Source: Sphingobium sp. TKS (lineage in GTDB: Bacteria; Pseudomonadota; Alphaproteobacteria; Sphingomonadales; Sphingomonadaceae). From it: DNA of 64,000 nt. The stretch is taken from the NCBI RefSeq assembly GCF_001563265.1, contig NZ_CP005083.1, positions 685,001 to 749,000 of the forward strand. The letters run 5' to 3'. Below the pieces are notes generated by a model, which ran no database searches, was not told the origin of the DNA, and saw nothing but the letters and a program-made list of their open reading frames with translations. Shown piece by piece: positions 1 through 8,923 of the stretch. Each line of letters begins with the position of its first letter. The stretch's first letter is position 1. Both the position numbers and the translations under genes were made by a program.

Positions 1-651
1 GGTCAGCGGCTGATCGGCGAGCAGTGCGTCGAGATACATCGGCGTTTCAGGCACGCGAACCCGATGCCGCTTGGTCGATACACAGCCGTGGAGATAGGTC
101 AGCGTTTCGGCGTCATCGAGCCAGCGGCATTCGGGCATGAAGGTTTCGATCAGCCGCAGGATGCGATCGGTGCGGTCTGCAAAGCTGCTCAGGACTTCGA
201 ATGGCTCGATGCCCGACTGCGCCCGGCCTTCGTAGAGCCAGCTTTCCGCGCGGGATGCGTCCTCGGCCGGCGGCAGATAGCAGAGGGTGAGGAAGTAGGC
301 GGACTCGAAGTGTGCGCCGGCTTCCTCGAAATCGGCCTTGCGCTCGGCATCGACCAACGCCGATGCGGCGTCGGGAAACCGGCAGCCAGGATAATGCGCG
401 GCGGCATGGCGATCGGCCTCGACGAAGATCGCCCAGCCCGATCCGAGGCGGCGGAAGGCATTGTTGAGCCGTCCGGCGACGGCAACCAGTTCGGCAGGCA
501 CGGCGGAATCAAGATCCGGCCCCCGGAACTGCGCGGTCCTTTGGAAGCTGCCGTCCTTGTTGAGAACGAGGCCTTCGCCGACCAGGGCCGCCCAGGGCAG
601 GAAGTCAGCGAGCCGGCTGTTGCGGTTGCGGTATTCGGCCAGGTTGAACAC
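1..651 (-). CDS. trbE: TrbE conjugation ATPase, N-terminal part (runs off window)
   Basis: This is the first 217 codons of a VirB4/TrbE-type ATPase, which powers pilus assembly and DNA transfer in Trb-class type IV secretion. The frame stays open from a GTG at 651 to base 1. The start reads VFNLAEYRN and is followed by LPWAALVGEGLVLNKDGSFQ, which I recognise as the conserved TrbE N-terminus. The Walker motifs would lie outside the window. A purine-rich GAGGGGG precedes the GTG, and the gene starts 11 bases after the trbD stop, so it continues the trbBCDE operon. It has no ATG start, so a gene finder limited to ATG would miss it. Confidence 0.85.
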   Translation of the reverse strand, partial: MFNLAEYRNRNSRLADFLPWAALVGEGLVLNKDGSFQRTAQFRGPDLDSAVPAELVAVAGRLNNAFRRLGSGWAIFVEADRHAAAHYPGCRFPDAASALVDAERKADFEEAGAHFESAYFLTLCYLPPAEDASRAESWLYEGRAQSGIEPFEVLSSFADRTDRILRLIETFMPECRWLDDAETLTYLHGCVSTKRHRVRVPETPMYLDALLADQPLT

Positions 652-661
652 GTGTGCCCCC

Positions 662-943
662 TCAGACGGAAAGGTGGCCGGGGATGCGCAGATGGCGGCG
701 CACCACATCGACGAAGAGCGGATCGCGTTTGGCGGCCCAGACGGCGACGACATGACCGATGGCCCAGATGGCAATGCCGATGAGCCAGAGACGCAGGCCC
801 AGGCCAATGGCGCCGGCCAGCGTGCCGTTCAGGATGGCGAGGCCGCGGGGCGCACCGCCGAGCAGGATCGGCTCGGTGAGCGCCCGGTGAACCGGCACCG
901 TATAGCCCGCGATCTCGCCGCCCTGTTCGACACCGCCCATCAT
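662..943 (-). CDS. trbD: TrbD conjugal transfer protein
   Basis: A 93-aa protein beginning MMGGVEQGGEIAGYTVPVHR. TrbD is a small inner-membrane component of the Trb mating-pair apparatus, equivalent to VirB3. Two hydrophobic stretches lie at about residues 37-58 and 60-70, after the conserved VPVHRALTEPILLGG segment. The first ATG at 943 overlaps the trbC stop in a TGATG arrangement, so translation is probably coupled. A second in-frame ATG follows at 940. The longer open frame upstream is only the shadow of trbC. Confidence 0.85.
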   Translation of the reverse strand: MMGGVEQGGEIAGYTVPVHRALTEPILLGGAPRGLAILNGTLAGAIGLGLRLWLIGIAIWAIGHVVAVWAAKRDPLFVDVVRRHLRIPGHLSV

Positions 944-1275
944 CAGACGAGCGCCCCGCCGCCGAACGAGAAGAACGAGAGGAAGAAGCTCGACGCGGCA
1001 AAGGCGATCGAGAGGCCGAAGACGATCTGGATCAGGCGGCGGAAACCGCCCGAGGTGTCGCCAAACGCCAGCGTCAGGCCCGTGGTGATGATGATGATCA
1101 CCGCGATGATCTTGGCGACCGGGCCTTCGATTGACTGGAGGATGGATTGCAGCGGCGCTTCCCAGGGCATGGAAGAGCCCGAAGCGTGGGCGGCAGGCGC
1201 CATGACGGTGGTGAGGGCGATCGCGGACAGGACCGTGGTCAGGCGGCGATAGGGACGAGGGACAGGCGCATTCAT
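943..1275 (-). CDS. trbC: TrbC conjugative pilin precursor
   Basis: A 110-aa pilin precursor of the VirB2/TrbC family. It has a long basic signal sequence, an AHA-type cleavage region near residue 31, and two hydrophobic helices at about residues 54-70 and 83-103 joined by a short polar loop (GDTSGGFRR). In RP4 the matching pilin is trimmed and cyclised by TraF, and a TraF-type peptidase is present here at 10049-10606. The start overlaps the end of trbB by 4 bases, as in a coupled operon. Confidence 0.9.
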   Translation of the reverse strand: MNAPVPRPYRRLTTVLSAIALTTVMAPAAHASGSSMPWEAPLQSILQSIEGPVAKIIAVIIIITTGLTLAFGDTSGGFRRLIQIVFGLSIAFAASSFFLSFFSFGGGALV

Positions 1276-2258
1276 TGGCAGGCTCCTTCTGCGGACTGAG
1301 GGACGATGGGAGTGACGCGGTAGTCGCCGTCCGGTCCAAGGCCCTCGACGCGGGCAAGTTCGACCAGGCGGCGAGAGGCGCCGCGGCCGGCGAGGACGGC
1401 GATGAGATCGATGGTTTCCGCGATCAGCGCGCGGGGCACGGTCACGACGGCTTCCTGGATGAGTTGCTCCATCCGGCGCAGGGCACCGATGGCGCTACCG
1501 GCGTGGATCGTCCCGATCCCGCCGGGATGCCCGGTTCCCCAGGCTTTCAGGAGATCGAGGGCTTCGCTCCCGCGCACTTCACCGATTGGAATGCGGTCGG
1601 GACGAAGGCGCAGCGACGAGCGGACCAGTTCGGACAGCGATGCAACGCCATCCTTGGTGCGCATGGCGACAAGGTTGGGGGCGGCGCATTGCAGCTCGCG
1701 CGTGTCTTCGATGATGACGACGCGATCGTCGGTTTTCGCGACTTCAGCGAGGAGCGCGTTGGTGAGCGTGGTTTTGCCGGTTGAGGTGCCGCCAGCGACG
1801 AGGATGTTGGCGCGCGTCGCAACACCGACCCGCAGAGCCTCGGCCTGGTCCCTCGCCATGATCCCCGCAGCGACATAGTCCCCCAGCGTAAAGACCGCGA
1901 CGGCGGGTTTCCGGATGGCGAAGGCTGGCGCGGCGACGACAGGCGGGAGCAGCCCCTCGAACCGCTCCCCTGTTTCGGGAAGTTCTGCTGATACGCGCGG
2001 TGCGCCGGTGTGGACTTCGACACCGACATGGTGTGCGACCAGGCGAACGATGCGCTCGCCATCGGCGGCTGACAGGTGCTCGCCGGTATCCGACAGGCCT
2101 TCCGAAAGGCGATCGATCCACAACCGCCCGTCGGGATTGAGCATCACTTCAACGACACAAGGGTCTTCCAGAAGGCGGGCAATGGCGGGGCCGAGCGCGG
2201 TGCGCAGCATGCGCGCGCCTCGTGCCGACCGCTCTGGATTATGATGTGAAGCCCCCAT
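1272..2258 (-). CDS. trbB: TrbB conjugation ATPase
   Basis: A 328-aa VirB11-family secretion ATPase. Visible motifs are Walker [10 protein letters not shown] (residues 156-164), the Asp box VVIIEDTRE (180-188), Walker B-like IPIGEVRG (223-230) and the His box [12 protein letters not shown] (242-253). It heads the trbBCDE operon. In related elements trbB usually follows traG and a copG-like gene closely; here the hipBA pair lies between them in the opposite direction. The start could instead be Met17, which fits the family slightly less well. Confidence 0.95.
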   Translation of the reverse strand: MGASHHNPERSARGARMLRTALGPAIARLLEDPCVVEVMLNPDGRLWIDRLSEGLSDTGEHLSAADGERIVRLVAHHVGVEVHTGAPRVSAELPETGERFEGLLPPVVAAPAFAIRKPAVAVFTLGDYVAAGIMARDQAEALRVGVATRANILVAGGTSTGKTTLTNALLAEVAKTDDRVVIIEDTRELQCAAPNLVAMRTKDGVASLSELVRSSLRLRPDRIPIGEVRGSEALDLLKAWGTGHPGGIGTIHAGSAIGALRRMEQLIQEAVVTVPRALIAETIDLIAVLAGRGASRRLVELARVEGLGPDGDYRVTPIVPQSAEGACQ

Positions 2259-2511
2259 TTGGTCCCCGTTCTCATCGGGGAGAACAGGTGCTCCCCGGCT
2301 TGGGGATGATTAAGAGAGCCAGAAATTTGCTCGGTTCAACAGCTTTCGGTCGTAGTAGAAGCGTGGCGTGCAAATACAGGAAAACGGCGGAGTTTCGGGG
2401 GATCTGGGAAGGCAAGCGGAGCCACGCGCGGCACCTTAGTCGCCAGCAACAGAGCAAGGACAGGCGCGCGGCATAGGCAATAGCTTGAGGTTTTGCCGGC
2501 AAGTCTAGAAA

Positions 2512-2640
2512 TGACCGCTATAGCCGTCACGAAAGGGCTTCATGACCGCCTACGCGGTCATCCCATTGTTTTTTAGGATCGTTGCTGATATTGACCGTTA
2601 TCGCGGTCGAGAAATGGCTTTATGACCGCCATAACCGGCA
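2512..2640 (+). promoter_or_regulatory. Four-site operator array upstream of hipBA
   Basis: Four imperfect 18-bp dyads with the pattern TGACCG-N6-CGGTCA start at 2512, 2543, 2592 and 2623. They read TGACCGCTATAGCCGTCA, TGACCGCCTACGCGGTCA, TGACCGTTATCGCGGTCG and TGACCGCCATAACCGGCA. The spacings between starts are 31, 49 and 31 bp. The last site ends 11 bases before the chosen hipB start. HipB proteins repress their own operon by binding dyads, so this is the likely binding region. The rest of 2259-2651 holds a GTTCTC/GAGAAC inverted repeat near 2269-2286 and no gene I can support. Confidence 0.7.
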
Positions 2641-2651
2641 TTGAGGTTCAT

Positions 2652-2987
2652 ATGACCGACCACCCCCGCCCATATTCCCGCATGACGCGTGAAGCGCTCA
2701 CCATGATGGGAGGGCTCATTCGCCTTGCGCGCAAACAGCGCAAGATGTCGGAGGCTGACCTGTCAGCCCGGGTCGGTATCGCGCGCAGCACGCTGCAACT
2801 GATCGAAAAGGGGCACCCCAAGGTAGAAATTGGGCTGGTCTTTGAAGCCGCGACGCTGGTGGGTGTACCGCTCTTCGTTGACGAACCTTCGCGGCTTGCT
2901 CCCGAGATTTCCAGGATCAACGACAAGCTGGCGCTCCTTCCGCAGTCGGTGCGGCGTCCGCGCTCGGAGGTGAAGGATGACTTCTGA
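2652..2987 (+). CDS. hipB: HipB-like XRE antitoxin/regulator
   Basis: A 111-aa XRE-type helix-turn-helix protein; the helix region is around LSARVGIARSTLQLIEKGHPKVEIGLVF. It precedes hipA with a 10-base overlap, the standard HipB-HipA layout in which the first protein neutralises the kinase and represses the operon. I chose ATG 2652 because GAGG sits 5-6 bases upstream. An upstream ATG at 2622 is in frame, but a start there would place the fourth operator inside the gene. Confidence 0.88.
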   Translation: MTDHPRPYSRMTREALTMMGGLIRLARKQRKMSEADLSARVGIARSTLQLIEKGHPKVEIGLVFEAATLVGVPLFVDEPSRLAPEISRINDKLALLPQSVRRPRSEVKDDF

Positions 2988-4377
2988 TCGCCCTCAGCTC
3001 GCGGCGGCGGCTCAAAGTCCTGTCCCGCCGGTCACAGAAGCTTTCGTGTGGATGTGGCTGCCGGGTGCCCTTGAGCCCGTCATTGCCGGGCGGATCGAGT
3101 TGAACGGTAGCTTTTATGCCTTCAACTATGGCCGTTCCTATCTCGAACGTGCCGACGCCATCCCGATCTATTCACCGGAGTTGCCGCTCCAGCGCGGCAG
3201 GATCTCGCCCAACGCCCCGCTCGACATGGCGGGTTGTTTGCGGGATGGCGCGCCGGACGCATGGGGACGCCGGGTCATTATCAATCGTCTGACCGGCCTT
3301 CGCGGCGAAGCGGCAAACAGTATCGACTTTGACGAACTGACCTTCATGCTCAATTCGGGCTCCGACCGTATCGGTGCGCTCGATTTTCAGACGTCAGCCG
3401 ATCAGTACCAGCCGCGTGAACAGGACAATGCAACGCTCGAGGAACTGCTGGAGGCGGCCGAGCGGGTCGAGCGGGGTGAACCCATTCCCCCGGCTCTCGA
3501 CAAGGCGCTGTTCCACGGCAGTTCGATCGGCGGCGCACGTCCCAAGGCTTTGATCCAGGATGGCGAGGACAAGTTCATCGCCAAATTCTCGGCGACCAAC
3601 GACACCATGGCCGTGGTGAAGGCCGAGTTTGTTGCCATGCGCCTGGCGGCAGAAGTGGGCCTCAACGTCGCGCCCGTTCAACTGACCAAGGCGAGCGGCA
3701 AGGATGTGCTTCTGGTGCGCCGCTTCGATCGTGAATGGAACGGCGTTGGCTGGACCCGCCGGGCGATGGTTTCAGCCCTGACGATGTTTGGCCTCTCAGA
3801 AATGCAGGCCCGTTATGCGAGCTATGTCGAACTCGCCGAGATGGTGCGCGCGCGCTTCACCGATCCGCAAGCAACACTGCGCGAACTGTTCGGGCGGATG
3901 GTCTTCAACGTGCTGACGGGCAATACGGATGATCATGCCCGCAACCATGCCGCTTTCTGGGATGGCGCCAATCTCACGCTCACGCCCGGATACGACATAT
4001 GCCCGCAACCGCGTAACGGCCGAGAAGCCAATCAGGCAATGTTGGTGAATGGCGAGGACAAGCGCAGCCTGCTGGAAAGCTGCCGCCTTTCGGCGCCGAA
4101 TTTTCTGCTGAGCGACCGGGATGCACGGGATCTGATCGACCATCAGATCACGACGATCACCGGATTGTGGGGCGCGATTTGCGATGAAGCCGAACTAAGC
4201 GAGGTTGACCGCGCCTATCTGTGGCGCCGCCAGTTTCTCAACGACTACGCCTTCGAAGGCTATGTCGATGGAGCGCTCGGCCAGGTCCAATCACGTCTCC
4301 GCGCCCATATACCTACTGGGGTAAGCCTCTCCGACGAACTTATTCCTGATCGTAGGCAAGCATCCGAGCGAGAGTGA
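2977..4377 (+). CDS. hipA: HipA-family serine/threonine kinase toxin
   Basis: A 466-aa HipA-fold kinase. It has an N-terminal HipA domain with the conserved SPNAPLDMAGCLRDGAPDAWGRR region (about 77-99), a glycine-rich loop GSSIGGARPKALI (181-193), a catalytic-loop-like NTDDHARNH (316-324) and a downstream YDICPQPR that may supply the metal-binding Asp. In E. coli, HipA phosphorylates GltX; the target here is unknown. The pair runs against the flanking transfer operon, consistent with a later insertion that stabilises the element. Its role as an active toxin is inferred from family and context. Confidence 0.9.
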   Translation: MTSDRPQLAAAAQSPVPPVTEAFVWMWLPGALEPVIAGRIELNGSFYAFNYGRSYLERADAIPIYSPELPLQRGRISPNAPLDMAGCLRDGAPDAWGRRVIINRLTGLRGEAANSIDFDELTFMLNSGSDRIGALDFQTSADQYQPREQDNATLEELLEAAERVERGEPIPPALDKALFHGSSIGGARPKALIQDGEDKFIAKFSATNDTMAVVKAEFVAMRLAAEVGLNVAPVQLTKASGKDVLLVRRFDREWNGVGWTRRAMVSALTMFGLSEMQARYASYVELAEMVRARFTDPQATLRELFGRMVFNVLTGNTDDHARNHAAFWDGANLTLTPGYDICPQPRNGREANQAMLVNGEDKRSLLESCRLSAPNFLLSDRDARDLIDHQITTITGLWGAICDEAELSEVDRAYLWRRQFLNDYAFEGYVDGALGQVQSRLRAHIPTGVSLSDELIPDRRQASERE

Positions 4378-4487
4378 GGTTGGATCACCTCGTTAGCCGG
4401 TATCCATTTCCCTGCCATGAGAGCGCTGTAGCCTTTATGCTGTTGAGTATGGGGCTTAGTCGCAACCCGATCCAGGCCGATGGCTTC

Positions 4488-4937
4488 TCAAGGCGGTCCC
4501 GCGCCTTTGTTCTCGATTGAGACGTCTTCTGGAATTTCCTGCCGCAATCTCGGCCCTTTCGCCAACCTTCGACCGAGTGCTGTGACGAAAGCATCGTAAC
4601 GCTCCCCGGCTTTGGCCCGGGCAGCCTGCGCCGCAGGTTCGGGTAACGCGGGCGTTGTCGCAAGCCAAAAGCGGATGAAGATTGCCAATGTCTCGATCGC
4701 AATGCCGGTATCGCGCTCCATCCGCGCCATCCGCCGATCAATCTGGTCGAGACGCTTGGCGAGCGCGGCTTCGCGGCGATCGGCGGCATCAGGTGACAAG
4801 AACGAGGCGATAGCCGCTTCGGCCACCAGGGATTGGGAATGGTTGCGGCGCGCGGCGTAGTCGGCCAGCATCGTCATGACATCGGGATCGAGATAGACGG
4901 AAATCTGCGTCTTCTTCTTACGGAGTGTCATGGCCAT
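4488..4937 (-). CDS. CopG-like ribbon-helix-helix protein of the transfer operon
   Basis: A 149-aa protein with an N-terminal ribbon-helix-helix segment (KKTQISVYLDPDVMTMLADYAARR). The rest is helical, with a polar DAADRREAALAKRLDQIDRRMARMERD stretch that may form a coiled coil. It overlaps the 3' end of traG by 3 bases (TGATG). A protein of this kind is usual between traG and trbB in Trb-type ICEs, where it is annotated as a CopG regulator. Its DNA target is not known; it may regulate the transfer genes or act as a relaxosome accessory factor. Confidence 0.8.
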   Translation of the reverse strand: MAMTLRKKKTQISVYLDPDVMTMLADYAARRNHSQSLVAEAAIASFLSPDAADRREAALAKRLDQIDRRMARMERDTGIAIETLAIFIRFWLATTPALPEPAAQAARAKAGERYDAFVTALGRRLAKGPRLRQEIPEDVSIENKGAGPP

Positions 4938-6928
4938 CAGATATCCATTCCGTCGCCGAGGTCGAGCGATGCCTGCCGGGCTACGCCCTGCATGATCCCG
5001 CTCAGCCGCTGATTTCGCGCGGCCAAATCATCCCCTTCATCGATGTGATCGCTGTCGATTTCGAACTCGTTGGAGAGGGGTTGCCGGTTCTGGACAGGTG
5101 CAGCCAAACTCAACTCGGGCTGGTGACGACGTTCTGATTCGGTTGGATCGTCGTCATCACCCGCACTGGTCGGCAATGCCTCGGCGACCGCAGGCTGCGG
5201 CGGCAGTGCCAAACCGGTCCAGTCGTCTGTCTGCGCCTGCTTCGGAACGAGCAAGGCAGGCGGCGGCAAGATGCGCTCCTGGAAGCGGGCATCCTCGAAA
5301 TAACGGGCCTTCCTGGCCCGGATCGGCGGGATGCCGGCCACCATGACGATTTCTTCGGCAGGCGGAAGCTGCATGACCTCGCCCGGCGTCAGTAACGGCC
5401 GGGCCGTCTCCGAGCGCGACACCATCAGGTGCCCGAGCCAGGGCGAGAGCCGGTGCCCGGCATAGTTGCGCATTGCTTTCATTTCGGTGGCGGTGCCAAG
5501 GGCGTCCGAGACGCGCTTGGCGGTCCGCTCGTCGTTGGTCGCGAAACTCACGCGAACGTGGCAGTTGTCCAGGATCGAGTTGTTGGGGCCGTAGGCCTTT
5601 TCGATCTGGTTCAACGATTGGGCGATGAGGAAGCTCTTCAGCCCATAGCCTGCCATGAAGGCGAGCGCGCTTTCGAAAAAGTCGAGGCGGCCCAAGGCGG
5701 GAAACTCGTCCAGCATCAGCAGCAGCCGATGCCGGTCGCGCTTCGCCTGCAAATCCTCGGTGAGGCGGCGTCCGATCTGGTTGAACAGGAGCCGGATGAG
5801 CGGTTTGGTCCGGTTGATGTCGGATGGCGGGATAACGAGGTAGAGCGTCGTCGGATGCTTCCCGCCGACAATATCGGTGATGCGCCAGTCGCAGCGCCGG
5901 GTCACCGCCGCCACCACGGGATCACGATAGAGGCCAAGGAAGGACATGGCGGTGGACAGCACGCCCGACCGTTCGTTGTCGGATTTGTTGAGCAATTCTC
6001 GCGCTGCGCTGGCGACAACCGGATGCGGACCAGCCTTCCCGAGATGCGCCGTCGTCATCATCGCGGCGAGGGTCGATTCGATGGGCCGCTTGGGATCGGA
6101 AAGAAGCGCGGCAACGCCGGTGAGCGTTTTGTCGGGTTCGGCGTAAAGGACGTGGAGGATCGCGCCTACCAGTAGCGCATGGCTGGTCTTCTCCCAGTGA
6201 TTGCGCTTCTCCAGACTGCCTTCGGGATCGACGAGGATGTCGGCAATGTTCTGGACGTCGCGCACTTCCCACTCGCCGCGCCGGACCTCGAGCAGCGGGT
6301 TGTAGGCGGCTGATTTGGCGTTGGTCGGATCGAACAGCAGCACCCGGCCATGGCGAGCGCGAAATCCTGCGGTGAGTAGCCAGTTCTCGCCCTTGATGTC
6401 GTGAACGATAGCGGAGCCGGGCCAGGCCAAGAGCGATGGGACCACCAGGCCAACGCCTTTGCCGGATCGTGTGGGCGCGAAACACAGGACATGCTCCGGG
6501 CCATCGTGCCGCAGATAGTCGTGGTGGAAGCGCCCGAGCACGACGCCGTCCGGACCGAGCAGGCCTGCCGCTCTGATTTCATTCGGTTCGGCCCAGCGCG
6601 CCGATCCATAGGTCTCGACCTTCTTTGCCTCGCGTGCGCGCCAGACGGACATCGCCATGGCGACCGCCACCGAGATGAAGCCGCCAGACGCAGCGATGTA
6701 TGCGCCTTGGACGAAGATGGCCGGGGCATAGGCATCGAAGCCAAACCACCACCAAAAGAACGACGGCGGCGAATAGACTGGAAAGCCGAACAACCGAAAC
6801 CATGGGGCGCCAAGTTCCGGTTGGAATGCGAGGCGCCAGGCTACCCATTCGGTCGCGGTCCAGGTCGTCGTGAGCACGATCAGGAAGACGGTGATGATCT
6901 GACCCCAGAGGATTTTGGTGGCGGCCAT
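4937..6928 (-). CDS. traG: TraG/VirD4-type coupling protein
   Basis: A 663-aa type IV coupling protein that would link the relaxase-DNA complex to the Trb channel. It has two N-terminal membrane regions (about 8-25 and 68-95), Walker A APTRSGKGVG (151-160), Walker B RLLLMLDEFPAL (about 401-412) and the family segment YGSARWAEPNEI (107-118). The C-terminal 100 residues are acidic and low complexity, a usual variable tail. It starts 24 bases after the relaxase stop, so relaxase, traG and the copG-like gene probably form one operon. Confidence 0.95.
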   Translation of the reverse strand: MAATKILWGQIITVFLIVLTTTWTATEWVAWRLAFQPELGAPWFRLFGFPVYSPPSFFWWWFGFDAYAPAIFVQGAYIAASGGFISVAVAMAMSVWRAREAKKVETYGSARWAEPNEIRAAGLLGPDGVVLGRFHHDYLRHDGPEHVLCFAPTRSGKGVGLVVPSLLAWPGSAIVHDIKGENWLLTAGFRARHGRVLLFDPTNAKSAAYNPLLEVRRGEWEVRDVQNIADILVDPEGSLEKRNHWEKTSHALLVGAILHVLYAEPDKTLTGVAALLSDPKRPIESTLAAMMTTAHLGKAGPHPVVASAARELLNKSDNERSGVLSTAMSFLGLYRDPVVAAVTRRCDWRITDIVGGKHPTTLYLVIPPSDINRTKPLIRLLFNQIGRRLTEDLQAKRDRHRLLLMLDEFPALGRLDFFESALAFMAGYGLKSFLIAQSLNQIEKAYGPNNSILDNCHVRVSFATNDERTAKRVSDALGTATEMKAMRNYAGHRLSPWLGHLMVSRSETARPLLTPGEVMQLPPAEEIVMVAGIPPIRARKARYFEDARFQERILPPPALLVPKQAQTDDWTGLALPPQPAVAEALPTSAGDDDDPTESERRHQPELSLAAPVQNRQPLSNEFEIDSDHIDEGDDLAARNQRLSGIMQGVARQASLDLGDGMDI

Positions 6929-6952
6929 GGAAAGTCCTTTCGAGAGGGTGGG

Positions 6953-8692
6953 TCAGAGGCCGAGGCCGCGCTTGCGGGCAAAGCTCCAGTCGATACCGCC
7001 GTCGCTGCGGGCCACGCCTGAGACGTGCCGACCGAGGTGCTTTTCGAGGGCGGGTGTCCAGGGCACGAGCTGGAAGCCGAGGCCATCGTCCAGCATTGCA
7101 AAGCGGCCTGACGCCAGCGTCAGGCGCTGCCGATAGGTCCCGGCGACATATTCGCCGCTTCCTGCCTGGTTGAAGGGCTTGCCGGTCTCTGCAGACAGCT
7201 TGTCACCTACCGACGCAACCTCCTGGCGCCGCAGTGTCTCGATGAGATTGCGGGCAAAGCTGACCTGCGTGCCGCGCTGGTGGGCAAGGCCGTGCTTCAC
7301 GAGATGTTCGGCCCTGCGATCCAGAGCCTCGCGCACTTCGCCGCCAAAGCCGCTATCGGAGATCGAGGCAGGCGCGCGGGCGATAGCTTGCCGGTCCAGC
7401 CAGGTCGCGCCGGAGGCCGTGATCTGGCGGTCGATGTCGAGGTCCGAGCGGACGGCCAGCGCGACACGCCGAACGCCGCGGGCATCGTTGAAGGTGCGCA
7501 GTTCGACAATCGAGCCGGGCGCGCTGTCGCCAGCCGCTTCGAGGTCGGAAAGCCTGATGTGATGGCTGCGACCATCGAGGCCGTCGACCACGGCAAAAGC
7601 ACTGCCTCTCAGTTCATCATCAAGGCCGCGCGCCACCAGGCGGCCCACGACCGGCTGGTCGAGATGTTCGGCCGCCAGCACATAACTGGCCGACGCGCGC
7701 TCGATGCCGCGATCGGTCAATGCCCGGTGCATGCGTTTGATGATATCGCCGCGCTCGCCGATTTCGCGCAAGGTTGCCTCGGCCTTGTCGTCGATGGACC
7801 ATTGGCCGGGACCGATCTGCGCCGCGAGCCCGAGTGCTTCCAACTTGCGGAGGCGCCCGACCTTGAGGGACTGGAACGGATCAGGCTCGCCGCCGGGCAG
7901 CGGGGCCACATCGATGACACCGCCCCTACCGCCATCGCGAATGAGTTGCCGATCGAGCTGGGTCCAGCGTTCGGCGCCGATCTGGTGCTCGAGGGACCGG
8001 CGTATATCGAGATCGGTACGCGGTCCCAGCTCCTGGCTGATGAGGTCGCGCGCCCGGTCCCGTATGCCTTCCTTGATGTAGTCCCGGGCGATGACGAGAT
8101 CCTGCCCATCGTCGCGCACGCCGCGAACGATCAGGTGAACATGGGGATGCTCGGTGTTCCAATGGTCGACGGCGGCCCAATCGAGCCGCGTGCCGAGATC
8201 CTTTTCCATCTGGGCGACAAGGTCCCGGGTGAAGCTTTTCAGATCTGCCATCTCGAGCGGGTCGTCAGGCGAGACGATGAACCGGAAATGATGGCGGTCG
8301 TCCTTGCAGCGCTCTGCCAACTCCCGGCCTTCGACATTGTGCGCATCGGGGCCGAACAGGCGGGCCTTCTCGCCGTCGCGGGTTACCCCTTCGCGGCGCA
8401 GGTAGTCGAGATGGGTTGCCAGGGGCGCGCTGCGCATATTGTGACGGACGACGCGCGCCTTGACGACGGCGCCGCGCGTGCGCGCGGTGATGAGCCGATT
8501 CGCCTGAATGCTGGCGCGCTGTCCTCGGCCGAAGCGCGATGTGTGGCCCGCCTTGATGCGGCCGGCCCGGGAGATGCCGCCGCCAGCCCGCCCTGCTGCT
8601 GCCAGGACCTGTGCGATGAATGGCCGTGCACGCTGCGAGCCTGAGGAGCGCACGCGGCCAGGACGGATGCGAAACTCGCGGTCATCGGCCAT
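6953..8692 (-). CDS. HUH relaxase with DUF3363 region
   Basis: A 579-aa relaxase/mobilisation nuclease. The HUH signature is DHWNTEHPHVHLIVRG with HPHVH at about residues 182-186. An upstream THLDYLRREG segment (Tyr near residue 97) may carry the catalytic tyrosine. The C-terminal two thirds match the DUF3363 region usual in ICE relaxases. I start at ATG 8692 (MADDREFRIRPGRVRS) because the in-frame extension to 8827 is Arg/Cys-rich and would run into the oriT-like repeats. The enzyme would nick oriT, probably the adjacent sequence at 8745-8900, and stay bound to the transferred strand. Confidence 0.93.
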   Translation of the reverse strand: MADDREFRIRPGRVRSSGSQRARPFIAQVLAAAGRAGGGISRAGRIKAGHTSRFGRGQRASIQANRLITARTRGAVVKARVVRHNMRSAPLATHLDYLRREGVTRDGEKARLFGPDAHNVEGRELAERCKDDRHHFRFIVSPDDPLEMADLKSFTRDLVAQMEKDLGTRLDWAAVDHWNTEHPHVHLIVRGVRDDGQDLVIARDYIKEGIRDRARDLISQELGPRTDLDIRRSLEHQIGAERWTQLDRQLIRDGGRGGVIDVAPLPGGEPDPFQSLKVGRLRKLEALGLAAQIGPGQWSIDDKAEATLREIGERGDIIKRMHRALTDRGIERASASYVLAAEHLDQPVVGRLVARGLDDELRGSAFAVVDGLDGRSHHIRLSDLEAAGDSAPGSIVELRTFNDARGVRRVALAVRSDLDIDRQITASGATWLDRQAIARAPASISDSGFGGEVREALDRRAEHLVKHGLAHQRGTQVSFARNLIETLRRQEVASVGDKLSAETGKPFNQAGSGEYVAGTYRQRLTLASGRFAMLDDGLGFQLVPWTPALEKHLGRHVSGVARSDGGIDWSFARKRGLGL

Positions 8693-8744
8693 TGGCGCAC
8701 CGAGAAATGTGCAAATAGAGGTTGAAAAACAAAGTCTTATGTCT

Positions 8745-8900
8745 GTTCGACACCTTGCGCATGCCCGGCGCAAGGTGCGCAAAGCCTGCAAAAACCCCGG
8801 AAAAATAACCAACCGATGGGCGCGCAAGGTGCGCCCTTTTATCCTGCCCTCCTTCGGTTGTCAGGGCAGTCTCCGCCCAACTCCCGCTATCCTGCGAGAC
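8745..8900. other. Putative origin of transfer (oriT)
   Basis: This non-coding stretch precedes the relaxase gene. CACCTTGCGC (8751-8760) and GCGCAAGGTG (8768-8777) form perfect 10-bp inverted arms with a 7-base loop. GCGCAAGGTGCGC occurs at 8768-8780 and again at 8822-8834. Directly after the second copy is TATCCTGCCC (8840-8849), which as I recall the RP4 nic region (CTATCCTG/CCCGG) matches it in the core. A second TATCCTGC lies at 8888-8895. A repeat next to an RP4-like nic core beside a relaxase gene is the expected layout. Cleavage would fall after G8846 or G8894. Confidence 0.72.
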
Positions 8901-8923
8901 AATGCGAAGGGCGGATGCGCCGA

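Noticed and set aside
189..1001. A 270-codon minus-strand frame over trbD/trbE
   Set aside because: It is out of frame with the recognisable TrbE N-terminus (GTG 651) and TrbD; the sequence is Arg/Ser/Pro-rich noise.
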